64,000 bases of DNA from Actimicrobium sp047621665 (lineage in GTDB: Bacteria; Pseudomonadota; Gammaproteobacteria; Burkholderiales; Burkholderiaceae_D), in contig JBLHMB010000001.1 in the NCBI GenBank assembly GCA_047621665.1, positions 1 to 64,000 of the forward strand. Direction: 5' to 3'. Both the position numbers and the translations under genes were made by a program. This document shows positions 1 through 7,527 of this stretch, in pieces (position 1 is the stretch's first letter; every line of letters begins with the position of its first letter). The notes below the pieces were generated by a model, which saw nothing but the letters and a program-made list of their open reading frames with translations, had not been told where the DNA came from and did no database searches.

Positions 1-11
1 AGCAAACAGAG

Positions 12-38
12 AGGCCCTTCGAAAGAAGGGCCTTTTTG
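12..38 (+). terminator. Rho-independent terminator of a gene left of the window
   Basis: A perfect 9-bp stem (AGGCCCTTC/GAAGGGCCT, 12-20 and 25-33) with a GAAA loop is followed by five T residues. It would end a plus-strand transcript from a gene left of the window. It also suggests that the secretion genes to the right are not continued by an operon coming from the left edge. Confidence 0.8.
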
Positions 39-623
39 CGTTGGGGGCGACGAAAAGGATATTAAACAAGCCTAAACAACTTCTAAGCAACCACCCCGGC
101 AATTCAATCCCGCGGTGTCCAGTCCACTTGCGCCGGTCTGCCAGGAAGATTCAGTATCGCCGTCGCTGGTGGCGTGCGCGCAATCACTTTGCCTGCACGA
201 ATTACCGCCAAGCGGGTTGCAAGCAATCGCACTTGTAACAACACCATGAGTGCAAAGTCATCCGATCTGCAGTAGTCATCCGTTCGTTTAGTTACGGATG
301 TGGACCATTCGACATCTTTACGCTAGCCAGGGAAAATGTTTGCTCCAAGCTATGACGCAGCAACTTTTCCAGCTATCGCAGACTGGCGGATAAGGTAATG
401 AGTTTGAAAAATCGTTGGAAGAGATATGGCTGCTATTAAAAAACGAATAACTAACTGTCAGCCTGGTTTTTTAACTCAACAGCAAAAAAAGTAGTAATTT
501 TGATTTGTTATTAATCAAATCCGCTCTTAATTTTGATGTATTGGTGTGGCATGAGTGCGATCAGGACAATGACCGCCCTCATACCGATTTGAGAATACTA
601 AGTATGTCTAGCCAACCATGCAA
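39..623. other. Gene-poor stretch
   Basis: I find no convincing gene here. A 65-codon plus-strand reading frame near the left end has no ribosome-binding site and an atypical composition. There is a 7-bp inverted repeat (CATCCGT at 277-283 and ACGGATG at 294-300) without a T tract, and the short word TCATCCG occurs twice between 258 and 282. The stretch becomes A+T-rich to the right of about 400, as in the neighbouring secretion genes. Confidence 0.4.
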
Positions 624-830
624 TTAGCTTAGTTGATTCGCTGCCTCTGCTAACTTCGACATCCCTTTTACCTTTGCCATTGCGTTGTTTTGTGCTGCTC
701 GAAACAACGCATCATCAGCAGCTTGCTGCGTAAGCGACTGCATTTGCTTACTGGCATCTATCTGACTTCTTAAATTAGCATCATTTTGAGCAGATGAATC
801 TGCAATAAACTGAGTAGTTGAGAGCGCCAT
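624..830 (-). CDS. Small cysteine-free protein, candidate HrpA-like T3SS pilin or secreted subunit (second gene)
   Basis: This 68-residue protein starts MALSTTQFIADSSAQN and ends KLAEAANQLS. It has no cysteine or tryptophan, is rich in Ala, Gln, Ser and Asn, and is predicted to be mostly helical. A GGAG ribosome-binding site lies six bases before the ATG. It follows another small gene (896-1114) by 65 bases on the same strand, and both lie behind a candidate hrp box. Size, composition and position beside hrpFG-hrcC resemble HrpA pilins and other small subunits of Hrp1 type III systems, which diverge fast in sequence. The assignment is inference, because I see no diagnostic motif. It could instead be a small effector or helper. 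Confidence 0.5.
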   Translation of the reverse strand: MALSTTQFIADSSAQNDANLRSQIDASKQMQSLTQQAADDALFRAAQNNAMAKVKGMSKLAEAANQLS

Positions 831-895
831 AATTACTCCATTTACACGGTTAAAAATAAGATTATTATCTATTTCGAGAAAAATATTAATTTAAA

Positions 896-1114
896 CTAAA
901 TTTGATTTAGTTTATCTGCTGACTGTGAAGCTCTTGTCATTGATGCGGTAGTCATTTTTTCAGCCATCGAATCAAGTCCAGCAGCTATTGCTTCTTTTTT
1001 CAAAGCTGCCGCCTTAACGGCTCCATCATAAGAATCATTTGCCATTTGAAGATTTAGAGCCGTATTGGCTGCAGCAATACCAGCTGATGTTGTTAAATCT
1101 AAGGTGGTAGCCAT
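896..1114 (-). CDS. Small cysteine-free protein, candidate HrpA-like T3SS pilin or secreted subunit (first gene)
   Basis: This 72-residue protein starts MATTLDLTTSAGIAAANTAL and ends SQSADKLNQI. It is Ala-rich, lacks Cys, Trp and Pro, and looks helical. The ribosome-binding site AAAGGA lies upstream of the ATG. About 60 bases before the start there is a strong match to the HrpL promoter consensus (GGAACC, 15 bases, ACACTTA), which places this gene first in a minus-strand unit with 624-830. HrpA pilins are small, cysteine-free, helical and HrpL-dependent, which fits. The sequence alone does not prove pilin identity. It is divergent from hrpFG-hrcC. Confidence 0.55.
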   Translation of the reverse strand: MATTLDLTTSAGIAAANTALNLQMANDSYDGAVKAAALKKEAIAAGLDSMAEKMTTASMTRASQSADKLNQI

Positions 1115-1176
1115 AATAGTTTTCCTTTAAGTTTTATAACATTAAATTTATAAAAAACTTCTGCCCTTCTATCCCA

Positions 1177-1204
1177 TAAGTGTTGGCAGAAACAAGAAGG
1201 TTCC
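1177..1204 (-). promoter_or_regulatory. Candidate hrp box (HrpL ECF sigma promoter)
   Basis: On the minus strand GGAACC (1204-1199) is separated by 15 bases from ACACTTA (1183-1177). The published consensus in Pseudomonas and Erwinia is GGAACC-N15/16-CCACNNA, so only one specified base differs. It lies about 62 bases upstream of the ATG at 1114 and points at the two small genes. No hrpL gene is visible in the window. Confidence 0.6.
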
Positions 1205-1420
1205 AGCCGGAAAAGCCTTGATCATAATGATTAAAAAATTGAGTCTCTGTTTGAGATAACAATCTAAACGATGGTTATCACAGGTGGTAATGGCGAATGG
1301 CAGTGATAAGAGAGCAGCAAATCCGCAGCGCGGAGCTAAATAGAGTCAGATGGCGCAATCGCTGCAAGAGATTGACAAGTAGTTGTTCAGTGAGATCAGG
1401 GTGCTTGATGTGGTGTTGGA
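1205..1420. other. Non-coding stretch between the divergent hrp units
   Basis: No gene or clear regulatory signal is seen here beyond the hrp box at its left border. Base composition is A+T-rich. Confidence 0.4.
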
Positions 1421-1717
1421 TTGAGTAAAAAAGACAAAGTTACCTTCAGCGTGAACGGGCATTCCTCAGACCATTACTTCGTCGGGAATCGGTAACGTAA
1501 CGTCAGATACGTTGAGGTGTACTTGAGTGGCGACGCCACCAGGGATGACTTGCGCGTTGGAGTGATTGAATTCCATGCTCCTGGATCGGTAACGTCAAGC
1601 ACGACAGGACAGTGCTGGTTTGTTCAGTACAAGTTCGAAAACATAGCAAACATCGAAATATTATCGGTAAAAATCGGGTATTTAGACCTGCGCTTCCCTA
1701 AACAGGAATTGGATTAA
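1421..1717 (+). pseudogene. Possible broken gene, unrecognised
   Basis: One frame reads protein-like sequence from a TTG at 1421 (SKKDKVTFSVNGHSSDHYFV) to a TAA at 1493-1495. It then continues in the same frame to a TAA at 1717 (VRYVEVYLSGDATRDD through FPKQELD), about 98 codons in all. The second half has an alternating beta-strand-like pattern. No ribosome-binding site is evident for either piece. It may be a relic interrupted by one nonsense codon, or two chance frames. I do not recognise the family. Confidence 0.25.
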
Positions 1718-1731
1718 ATTTCAATCCGGAC

Positions 1732-1759
1732 TGAACTAATATTCGCCGCGCGCTACAGA
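1732..1759 (+). promoter_or_regulatory. Candidate hrp box for hrpFG-hrcC
   Basis: TGAACT (1732-1737), 15 bases, then CTACAGA (1753-1759). Each half has one mismatch to the degenerate HrpL consensus GGAACY-N15/16-CYACNNA if Y is allowed at the second -10 position. It ends 40 bases before the hrpF-like ATG. It is weaker than the divergent box at 1177-1204, and its position in front of the operon is the main support. Confidence 0.4.
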
Positions 1760-1799
1760 TGAATGAGAGTCATAGAAAATATTAAATCAAGGAGGTTTT

Positions 1800-2027
1800 A
1801 TGTCTGCTAAGGAAGTAACGCCAATTTTACGTCGTTTAGGTCAACGTTATGATGGGGCTAATGAGCGACTTGATAACTATTTTGAGAGCGGAATGCGCGG
1901 TGAGGAGCCTGATCCATCTCAGTTTTTTGCGTTATTGCAAAAGCGTCAAGTTACACAGCAAGCTATGGAAGCGGAGCTCAAATTGCATGAGAAAGCAAAA
2001 AAGGCGGCAATGAACGAGGCAAAGTGA
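1800..2027 (+). CDS. hrpF: HrpF-like type III secretion small protein
   Basis: This is a 75-residue, strongly helical, charged protein (MSAKEVTPILRRLGQRYDGA to KKAAMNEAK). An excellent ribosome-binding site AAGGAGG (1789-1795) sets the start. The call rests mainly on operon structure. A ~75-aa protein, a ~137-aa protein and a ~700-aa secretin in this order match hrpF-hrpG-hrcC of the Pseudomonas syringae hrpC operon. There HrpF and HrpG are small cytoplasmic chaperone-like partners, analogous to YscE/YscG, that handle the pilin or needle subunit. Only one base separates it from the next gene, so the two are likely translationally coupled. Direct sequence identity to HrpF was not checked. Confidence 0.55.
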   Translation: MSAKEVTPILRRLGQRYDGANERLDNYFESGMRGEEPDPSQFFALLQKRQVTQQAMEAELKLHEKAKKAAMNEAK

Positions 2028-2028
2028 A

Positions 2029-2442
2029 ATGGAAACAAACGTTAGTCTGGACGACATTCTCAGCAAACTGCCGTTGAACAAAATGATCTTGTTTGATGAC
2101 ATATCTGTTTGCTTGCAGATGTTCTCTGAAGGTTCCTTATTAAGCGCTGAGTTATCAAAAAAATATTCAACTTCTATTATTTCAAGTTTTTTAGAATCTG
2201 CATTTGAAATGGCACTCCTTTTTGACGCTGGTCTCGCGATAGAAGAGCGTAATAACACTTTACTAATAACTCAATGGTTGCCTTCTGTTAAGTCGTGGAT
2301 TGAAGCTGAAGCCGCTTTAGAAAAAATACTCAATCAGCTCGATAACTGCCATTCAGTAATTTTATTAAGCAAGGATTCTATACAGGCTAGCTCCCTGCCA
2401 TCAAAAGGGGAGCAGCGTATCCGGAGCTTGCTTGGGTGTTAA
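2029..2442 (+). CDS. hrpG: HrpG-like type III secretion chaperone
   Basis: This 137-residue protein (METNVSLDDILSKLPLNKMI to GEQRIRSLLGC) is predicted to be helical and soluble, with no signal peptide or membrane segment. It begins one base after the hrpF-like stop. Its size and place between a ~75-aa protein and the secretin match HrpG of the P. syringae hrpC operon, a chaperone-type protein that binds HrpF and, in that species, the regulator HrpV. No hrpV is seen here. Family membership is inferred from context, and the protein could be another class of T3SS chaperone. Confidence 0.5.
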   Translation: METNVSLDDILSKLPLNKMILFDDISVCLQMFSEGSLLSAELSKKYSTSIISSFLESAFEMALLFDAGLAIEERNNTLLITQWLPSVKSWIEAEAALEKILNQLDNCHSVILLSKDSIQASSLPSKGEQRIRSLLGC

Positions 2443-2510
2443 TTAATACCAATTGACGGCAAGTATTCACTTATTTTAGTTTCCTACCTACGGCACGAAT
2501 AGGACAGTTT

Positions 2511-4634
2511 ATGCACAGCGTAACGCGTTCGATCCCGGGTTCCAGAATCGCCCATTTCGCTAGGCATGGTCTGGCTGTTTGGTTTGCGATCTGTTTTTTC
2601 TTGCTTACTGCGTCTGAAGCAAAGGCCGCCGTACCGGTGAGCTGGAAGGAAACCGGCTTTGGTATCGATGCCAATGGAATGACCTTGACTGATGTACTAC
2701 AGGAATTTAGTACAACCTATGGTGTGAAGCTACAGAGTTCAATGCCGGCGGGCGTTCTACTACGTGGCAGATTCCAAGCGGGCAATGGATCTGAATTTAT
2801 GAATCGCTTGGCGGCAAAGTATGAATTTCGCTGGTTCGTTTATAACGATACGTTATATGTTGTTGCATCCAGCGATGTCACATCCATGCGAATAGAAGTC
2901 GGAGAAGATGCTGTTCTGGATTCAAAAGCGGCTTTGATTGGTCTGGGATTGTTTGATACCCGTTTCGGGTGGGGCGAAATGCCGGATGAAGGTATGGTTT
3001 TTGTGAGTGGTCCCAGAAAATATGTTGAATTGGTTCGCGAAATATTATTACCTGTTAGCGATAACAAAAAAAATGTCAGTATTGAAAAGCAGTTGATGGT
3101 GTTTCGATTGAAATATGCGAGCGCCACTGATAGAACAATTAGTACACGAGGTCAATCCGATAACGTTATTCCGGGAGTGAAAACTATTCTGTCAGGACTG
3201 CTGAACGCTCCTGAGGGTCGGAGTTTTGCATCCCCAGAAGATTTTTCGGTTGGTAGTGATAAGCGTTCCAGGCAAGGAAAATCTGGGCGTGGCAGTGCAA
3301 AAGTACTCACCACGTCGTCCAGAACAGGCGAGTCAAGCCGGACTTTGCTTGCAGGTGCTCGTGATTACAATAGTAATTCCCGTGCTGAAGATGGTGACGC
3401 TGCGGTCGACGAGCCAAAGCGTTCAACCCGCTCAAAGACGCAAGGTGTTCGTATTGATGCGGACCAGTCCCTCAATGCGATCATTATTTATGACAGCGGC
3501 AACAAGCGTGCGATGTATCAGGCTTTGATTACGGAGCTAGACATCGAGCCCCAACAAATTGAGATTGAAGCATTGATCGTCGATATCGATCGTAACCAGC
3601 TTAATCAACTTGGGGCTGAATGGGGGTTCAACGCAGGTAGCATCAGCGCAACGTTCAACGGCACTTCTACTGATTCAAAAGGCATGACATTACCCGTGTC
3701 GGGATCAACGCTATTGATCAAAAATGCGGCGAATTTCTATGCAAGATTGACTGCCATGGAGAACAAAGGCGATGCCAGGGTACTGGCCAAGCCTACTATT
3801 TCTACTCTAGAAAATATTGCGGCTGTTCTTGATTTAAGTCAGAGTCGTTATTTGCCTTTGGTCGGAGAGCGTGTCGTCGATCTCGCGAACGTCAATGTTG
3901 GCACGATGCTGAAAGTAACTCCACGTATCGTACGGGAAGGCTCACTTACCCGCGTCAGGCTCGATATCAATATAGAAGATGGTGCTTTTTCTGCAGAAGC
4001 GGCGAACAGTACAAACGTGACCAGATCAACAATCACTACACAGGCAATCATTGAACCGCAACATACCTTGTTAATTGGTGGATACCATTCTGAGGCGAAG
4101 ACGCAGAATCATCAAAAAATACCCGTTTTGGGTGACATTCCGGTTTTTGGCGCTCTTTTCCAGAATAACTCCGATAGCATCAGCAATCGTGAGCGGCTTT
4201 TCCTGATCACCCCAAGGATTTCAGGTATGACCGGCATTCAGGCAAATCGGCAGTCAGCAATTGACGAGCGCGCACGGGAAATTCTACAGACAGAGCGTAG
4301 TCCTCAGAAAACGCCACAGTCACCATCTCCGACACAACATGACAAGCGTGTGATAACCCCCGCACCATCTGGTGCACTCGTGGAGTCCCCCTTGCTGTTG
4401 ACAGACCCAAAAATTTCACTGTCAGGAAATGCGTCCCCGGTGAAGGGGCTTGCGCCTGCAAATGTTCTCGGTGCGCTCAACCGGGCGCAAGTTAGTGAGG
4501 TCGTTGCGTCGAACGATATGATGCCCAACGTTCCTCAACGGTCCTTCTTACAAACAGAAGAGGCTAGACCTGTTGCCACTAAAGAAACGAAGAAAGAAAA
4601 GCAGAAAGTGCTGCTACTACGTTATCGACAATAG
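2511..4634 (+). CDS. hrcC: Type III secretion outer-membrane secretin HrcC (SctC)
   Basis: This 707-residue secretin forms the outer-membrane ring through which type III substrates leave. Residues 1-40 form a signal peptide with a probable cleavage after EAKA. Residues 45-120 match the N0 domain (LTDVLQEFSTTYGVKL). The next domains resemble YscC/HrcC (FVSGPRKYVELVREIL, about 163-178). The C-terminal secretin core contains IEIEALIVDIDR (near 348) and the family signature LLIGGY...KIPVLGDIPVFGALF (about 521-546). An insertion rich in Ser, Arg and Lys lies at about 235-305. A tail of about 130 residues follows the barrel and may hold the pilotin-binding site. It is the third gene of the hrpFG-hrcC unit, 68 bases after hrpG. 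The downstream hrpT and hrpV genes usual in Pseudomonas are not seen. Confidence 0.9.
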   Translation: MHSVTRSIPGSRIAHFARHGLAVWFAICFFLLTASEAKAAVPVSWKETGFGIDANGMTLTDVLQEFSTTYGVKLQSSMPAGVLLRGRFQAGNGSEFMNRLAAKYEFRWFVYNDTLYVVASSDVTSMRIEVGEDAVLDSKAALIGLGLFDTRFGWGEMPDEGMVFVSGPRKYVELVREILLPVSDNKKNVSIEKQLMVFRLKYASATDRTISTRGQSDNVIPGVKTILSGLLNAPEGRSFASPEDFSVGSDKRSRQGKSGRGSAKVLTTSSRTGESSRTLLAGARDYNSNSRAEDGDAAVDEPKRSTRSKTQGVRIDADQSLNAIIIYDSGNKRAMYQALITELDIEPQQIEIEALIVDIDRNQLNQLGAEWGFNAGSISATFNGTSTDSKGMTLPVSGSTLLIKNAANFYARLTAMENKGDARVLAKPTISTLENIAAVLDLSQSRYLPLVGERVVDLANVNVGTMLKVTPRIVREGSLTRVRLDINIEDGAFSAEAANSTNVTRSTITTQAIIEPQHTLLIGGYHSEAKTQNHQKIPVLGDIPVFGALFQNNSDSISNRERLFLITPRISGMTGIQANRQSAIDERAREILQTERSPQKTPQSPSPTQHDKRVITPAPSGALVESPLLLTDPKISLSGNASPVKGLAPANVLGALNRAQVSEVVASNDMMPNVPQRSFLQTEEARPVATKETKKEKQKVLLLRYRQ

Positions 4635-5135
4635 TTTGCAAAAAAATTCTGACCCATCTCTGTCGTCATTTTGTGTTCATTGCTTGATAGCAAGATCAAT
4701 TGGGTTGTCCTGCCGTGCCTCAGATCCTGTGGTGTTCTAGTCGTTGCTTACATCTCCATCAGACGAAGTTCCACTGATCGCAAACAATCACCCAGCAAAA
4801 AAATGTCGGTATTGGAATGGCGTGGTGACACTTTGGCATACTTAATGAGCAAGGCTAAGTGTTCCCATCGTCAACATGCCGATGAACATCAGATCGTCGC
4901 AAATTGACGGATGATCTGCCCGTTGCGCTGCGAATAGTGGGGGAATAGCATTTTTAGCACGCGCAGTCTTAAGTACGTACCCGGAATATTTTGCTGGTAA
5001 AGGGAGTATTGGCTTTCTACCTGCGAAGCAATGATTTGAAAACATCAGTAATGGTAGAAATACGTATAAGAAGGCACTGTTGGCTCTGCTAAAATCCAAG
5101 ACCACGTTATGAAACTCAACAGGAAGGCTGCAGAG
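4635..5135. other. Gene-free gap after hrcC
   Basis: About 500 bases without a supported gene. A 78-codon plus-strand frame (4671-4907) has no good ribosome-binding site and no lipobox where an HrpT-like lipoprotein would have one. No terminator is obvious after hrcC. The right part presumably holds the maeB promoter, but I could not fix it. Confidence 0.4.
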
Positions 5136-7448
5136 ATGGATTCGATGATCGAGAAGAAGGAAGAAATTCGCCAGCAACTACGTCAGGCCGCTCTCGAATA
5201 CCACGAGTTTCCCACTCCCGGCAAAATCAGCGTCACCCCCACTAAACAACTGACTAACCAGCGCGACCTTGCCTTGGCGTATTCGCCTGGCGTCGCTGCT
5301 GCCTGTGAGGAAATCGTTGCCGACCCGGCCAATGCATTTCGTTATACCGCACGCGGCAATCTGGTTGCCGTCATCACCAATGGTACTGCGGTGCTTGGCC
5401 TGGGAAATATTGGTCCCTTGGCGTCCAAGCCGGTTATGGAAGGGAAGGGAGTACTGTTTAAAAAATTCGCCGGTATCGATGTCTTCGACATTGAGATCAA
5501 TGAACTGGATCCCGACAAATTGTGCGACATCATTGCGTCGCTGGAGCCGACATTCGGCGGAATCAATCTGGAAGATATCAAGGCGCCGGAGTGCTTTTAT
5601 ATTGAACGAAAGTTACGTGACCGGATGAAAATTCCGGTGTTCCATGATGATCAGCATGGCACGGCGATCATCGTTGGTGCCGCAATACTGAACGGTCTGA
5701 AAGTCGTCGGCAAGGATATCAAGGACTGCAAATTGGTTGTCAGCGGAGCCGGTGCTGCCGCACTGGCTTGTCTTGATCTCATTGTCGATCTTGGTTTCCC
5801 GATCAAGAATATTTACGTAACAGACCTGGCCGGCGTGGTGTACCAAGGCCGTGTCGAACTGATGGACCCCGACAAGGACCGCTTCGCGCAAATTACTGAT
5901 GCCCGTACGCTGGCTGATGTCATGCCCGGTGCAGACATTTTCCTGGGGTTATCTGCTGGCGGCGTCCTGAAGCAGGACATGGTCAAGGGCATGGCAGCCA
6001 ACCCGCTCGTATTCGCATTAGCCAACCCGACGCCGGAAATCCTGCCCGAGGAAGTCATGGCAGTGCGTGGCGATGCCATCATCGCTACCGGCCGTTCGGA
6101 CTATCCGAACCAGGTCAATAACGTGCTGTGTTTTCCGTATATTTTCCGTGGTGCGCTCGATTGCGGTGCAACCACGATTACACGTGAGATGGAAATCGCG
6201 TCGGTGCACGCGATCGCTGAACTGGCTCAGGCGGAACAATCCGATATTGTTGCCAGCACCTATGGCATCGAGAATCTGAGTTTTGGTCGTGAATACCTGA
6301 TTCCGAAACCGTTCGATCCGCGGCTGATGATGAAGATTGCACCGGCCGTGGCCAAGGCTGCCGTTGACTCAGGAGTTGCTGCGCGTCCGATCACGGATAT
6401 GCAGGCTTACATCGATCGCCTGCAGCAGTTTGTCTATCACAGCGGCACTTTTATGAAGCCACTGTTCCAGGTGGCCAAGAACGCACCAGACGAACTCAAG
6501 CGCATCGTCTATGCCGAAGGCGAAGAGGAGCGGGTCTTGCGCGCCGTGCAAGTGATCGTCGACGAACGACTGGCCAAGCCTATTCTGGTGGGCCGGCCTG
6601 CCGTGCTGATGCAGCGGATCGCAAAGTTCGGATTGCGCCTGAAACCGGATGTCGATTTTGAAGTGATCAATCCGGATCAGGACGAGCGCTACCGTGACTT
6701 CTGGCAGTCCTATCTTGCTATTACGCGGCGCCAGGGTGGCACCGAACAATGGGCCAAGCTCGAAATGCGCCGTCGTCACACGCTGATTGGCGCGATGATG
6801 ATTCACAAAAACCATGCGGACGGGATGATCTGCGGTACCTTCGGCACTAACGCATTGCACTTGCATTATATTGATCAGGTATTGGGCAAGCGTGAGGGCG
6901 TCAATGTGTATGCCGCGATGAACGCCCTGATCCTGCCGGATCGCCAATTGGTGTTAGTCGACACGCATGTGAATGAAAATCCCACTGCGGAACAACTGGC
7001 TGAGATCACCATTCTGGCCGCAGAAGAGATGCGTCGTTTCGGGCTGTATCCGCGCGCAGCATTGCTATCGCATTCCAGTTTCGGCTCCAGTAACACGGAG
7101 TCGGCCAAGAAAATGCGTGCCGCATTAGCGATTATCCAGCGCGATGCACCCGATCTTGAAGTCGATGGTGAAATGCATGGTGATGCAGCACTCGACAGCA
7201 AGTTACGCAACAAAATGATGCCGGAGTCGCCTTTGAAGGGCGATGCGAACTTGCTGGTGATGCCAAACATGGACTCGGCCAATATCGCTTACAACCTGCT
7301 CAAGGTCGCCGCCGGTAATGGTGTGGCGATTGGTCCTATCTTGCTTGGTTGCGCCAAGGCCGTGCATATCCTGACGCCATCGGCGACGGTGCGTCGTATC
7401 GTCAACATGACGGCTCTGTGCGTGGTCGACGCGATCGCAGAACGCTAA
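5136..7448 (+). CDS. maeB: NADP-dependent malic enzyme with phosphotransacetylase-like domain
   Basis: It decarboxylates malate to pyruvate, making NADPH. The protein has 770 residues when started at 5136, where AGGAAGG (5121-5127) gives a good ribosome-binding site. A longer start at 5109 has none. The N-terminal malic domain has YSPGVAAACEEI and FHDDQHGTAI. The NAD(P)-binding domain has VVSGAGAAALACLDL. From about residue 430 the rest is a phosphate acetyltransferase-like domain (HSGTFMKPLF, VYAEGEEERVLRA), which in MaeB enzymes is regulatory rather than catalytic. Length is normal for the family. It is a single gene ended by the terminator at 7466-7499. Confidence 0.95.
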   Translation: MDSMIEKKEEIRQQLRQAALEYHEFPTPGKISVTPTKQLTNQRDLALAYSPGVAAACEEIVADPANAFRYTARGNLVAVITNGTAVLGLGNIGPLASKPVMEGKGVLFKKFAGIDVFDIEINELDPDKLCDIIASLEPTFGGINLEDIKAPECFYIERKLRDRMKIPVFHDDQHGTAIIVGAAILNGLKVVGKDIKDCKLVVSGAGAAALACLDLIVDLGFPIKNIYVTDLAGVVYQGRVELMDPDKDRFAQITDARTLADVMPGADIFLGLSAGGVLKQDMVKGMAANPLVFALANPTPEILPEEVMAVRGDAIIATGRSDYPNQVNNVLCFPYIFRGALDCGATTITREMEIASVHAIAELAQAEQSDIVASTYGIENLSFGREYLIPKPFDPRLMMKIAPAVAKAAVDSGVAARPITDMQAYIDRLQQFVYHSGTFMKPLFQVAKNAPDELKRIVYAEGEEERVLRAVQVIVDERLAKPILVGRPAVLMQRIAKFGLRLKPDVDFEVINPDQDERYRDFWQSYLAITRRQGGTEQWAKLEMRRRHTLIGAMMIHKNHADGMICGTFGTNALHLHYIDQVLGKREGVNVYAAMNALILPDRQLVLVDTHVNENPTAEQLAEITILAAEEMRRFGLYPRAALLSHSSFGSSNTESAKKMRAALAIIQRDAPDLEVDGEMHGDAALDSKLRNKMMPESPLKGDANLLVMPNMDSANIAYNLLKVAAGNGVAIGPILLGCAKAVHILTPSATVRRIVNMTALCVVDAIAER

Positions 7449-7465
7449 GAGCGGTACTGCAAAAA

Positions 7466-7499
7466 AAGCCGGTAGCCAAGTTGGCTGCCGGCTTTTTTA
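7466..7499. terminator. Bidirectional terminator between maeB and the 5'-nucleotidase gene
   Basis: AAAGCCGGTAGCCA pairs with TGGCTGCCGGCTTT (one mismatch) around a short loop, with an A tract before and a T tract after. It can stop both convergent transcripts. Confidence 0.85.
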
Positions 7500-7527
7500 T
7501 TTCCGATCGGTTTGGATGAGTTACTGG

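Noticed and set aside
41..238. A 65-codon frame at the left edge
   Set aside because: It begins inside terminator-adjacent sequence, lacks a ribosome-binding site and has an Arg-rich composition not seen in the real genes.
277..300. Small inverted repeat in the left intergenic region
   Set aside because: A seven-base stem with a ten-base loop and no T tract. Too weak to call a terminator or operator.
4671..4907. A 78-codon frame after hrcC considered as hrpT
   Set aside because: It has no good ribosome-binding site, no lipobox after the hydrophobic stretch and no resemblance to a lipoprotein.
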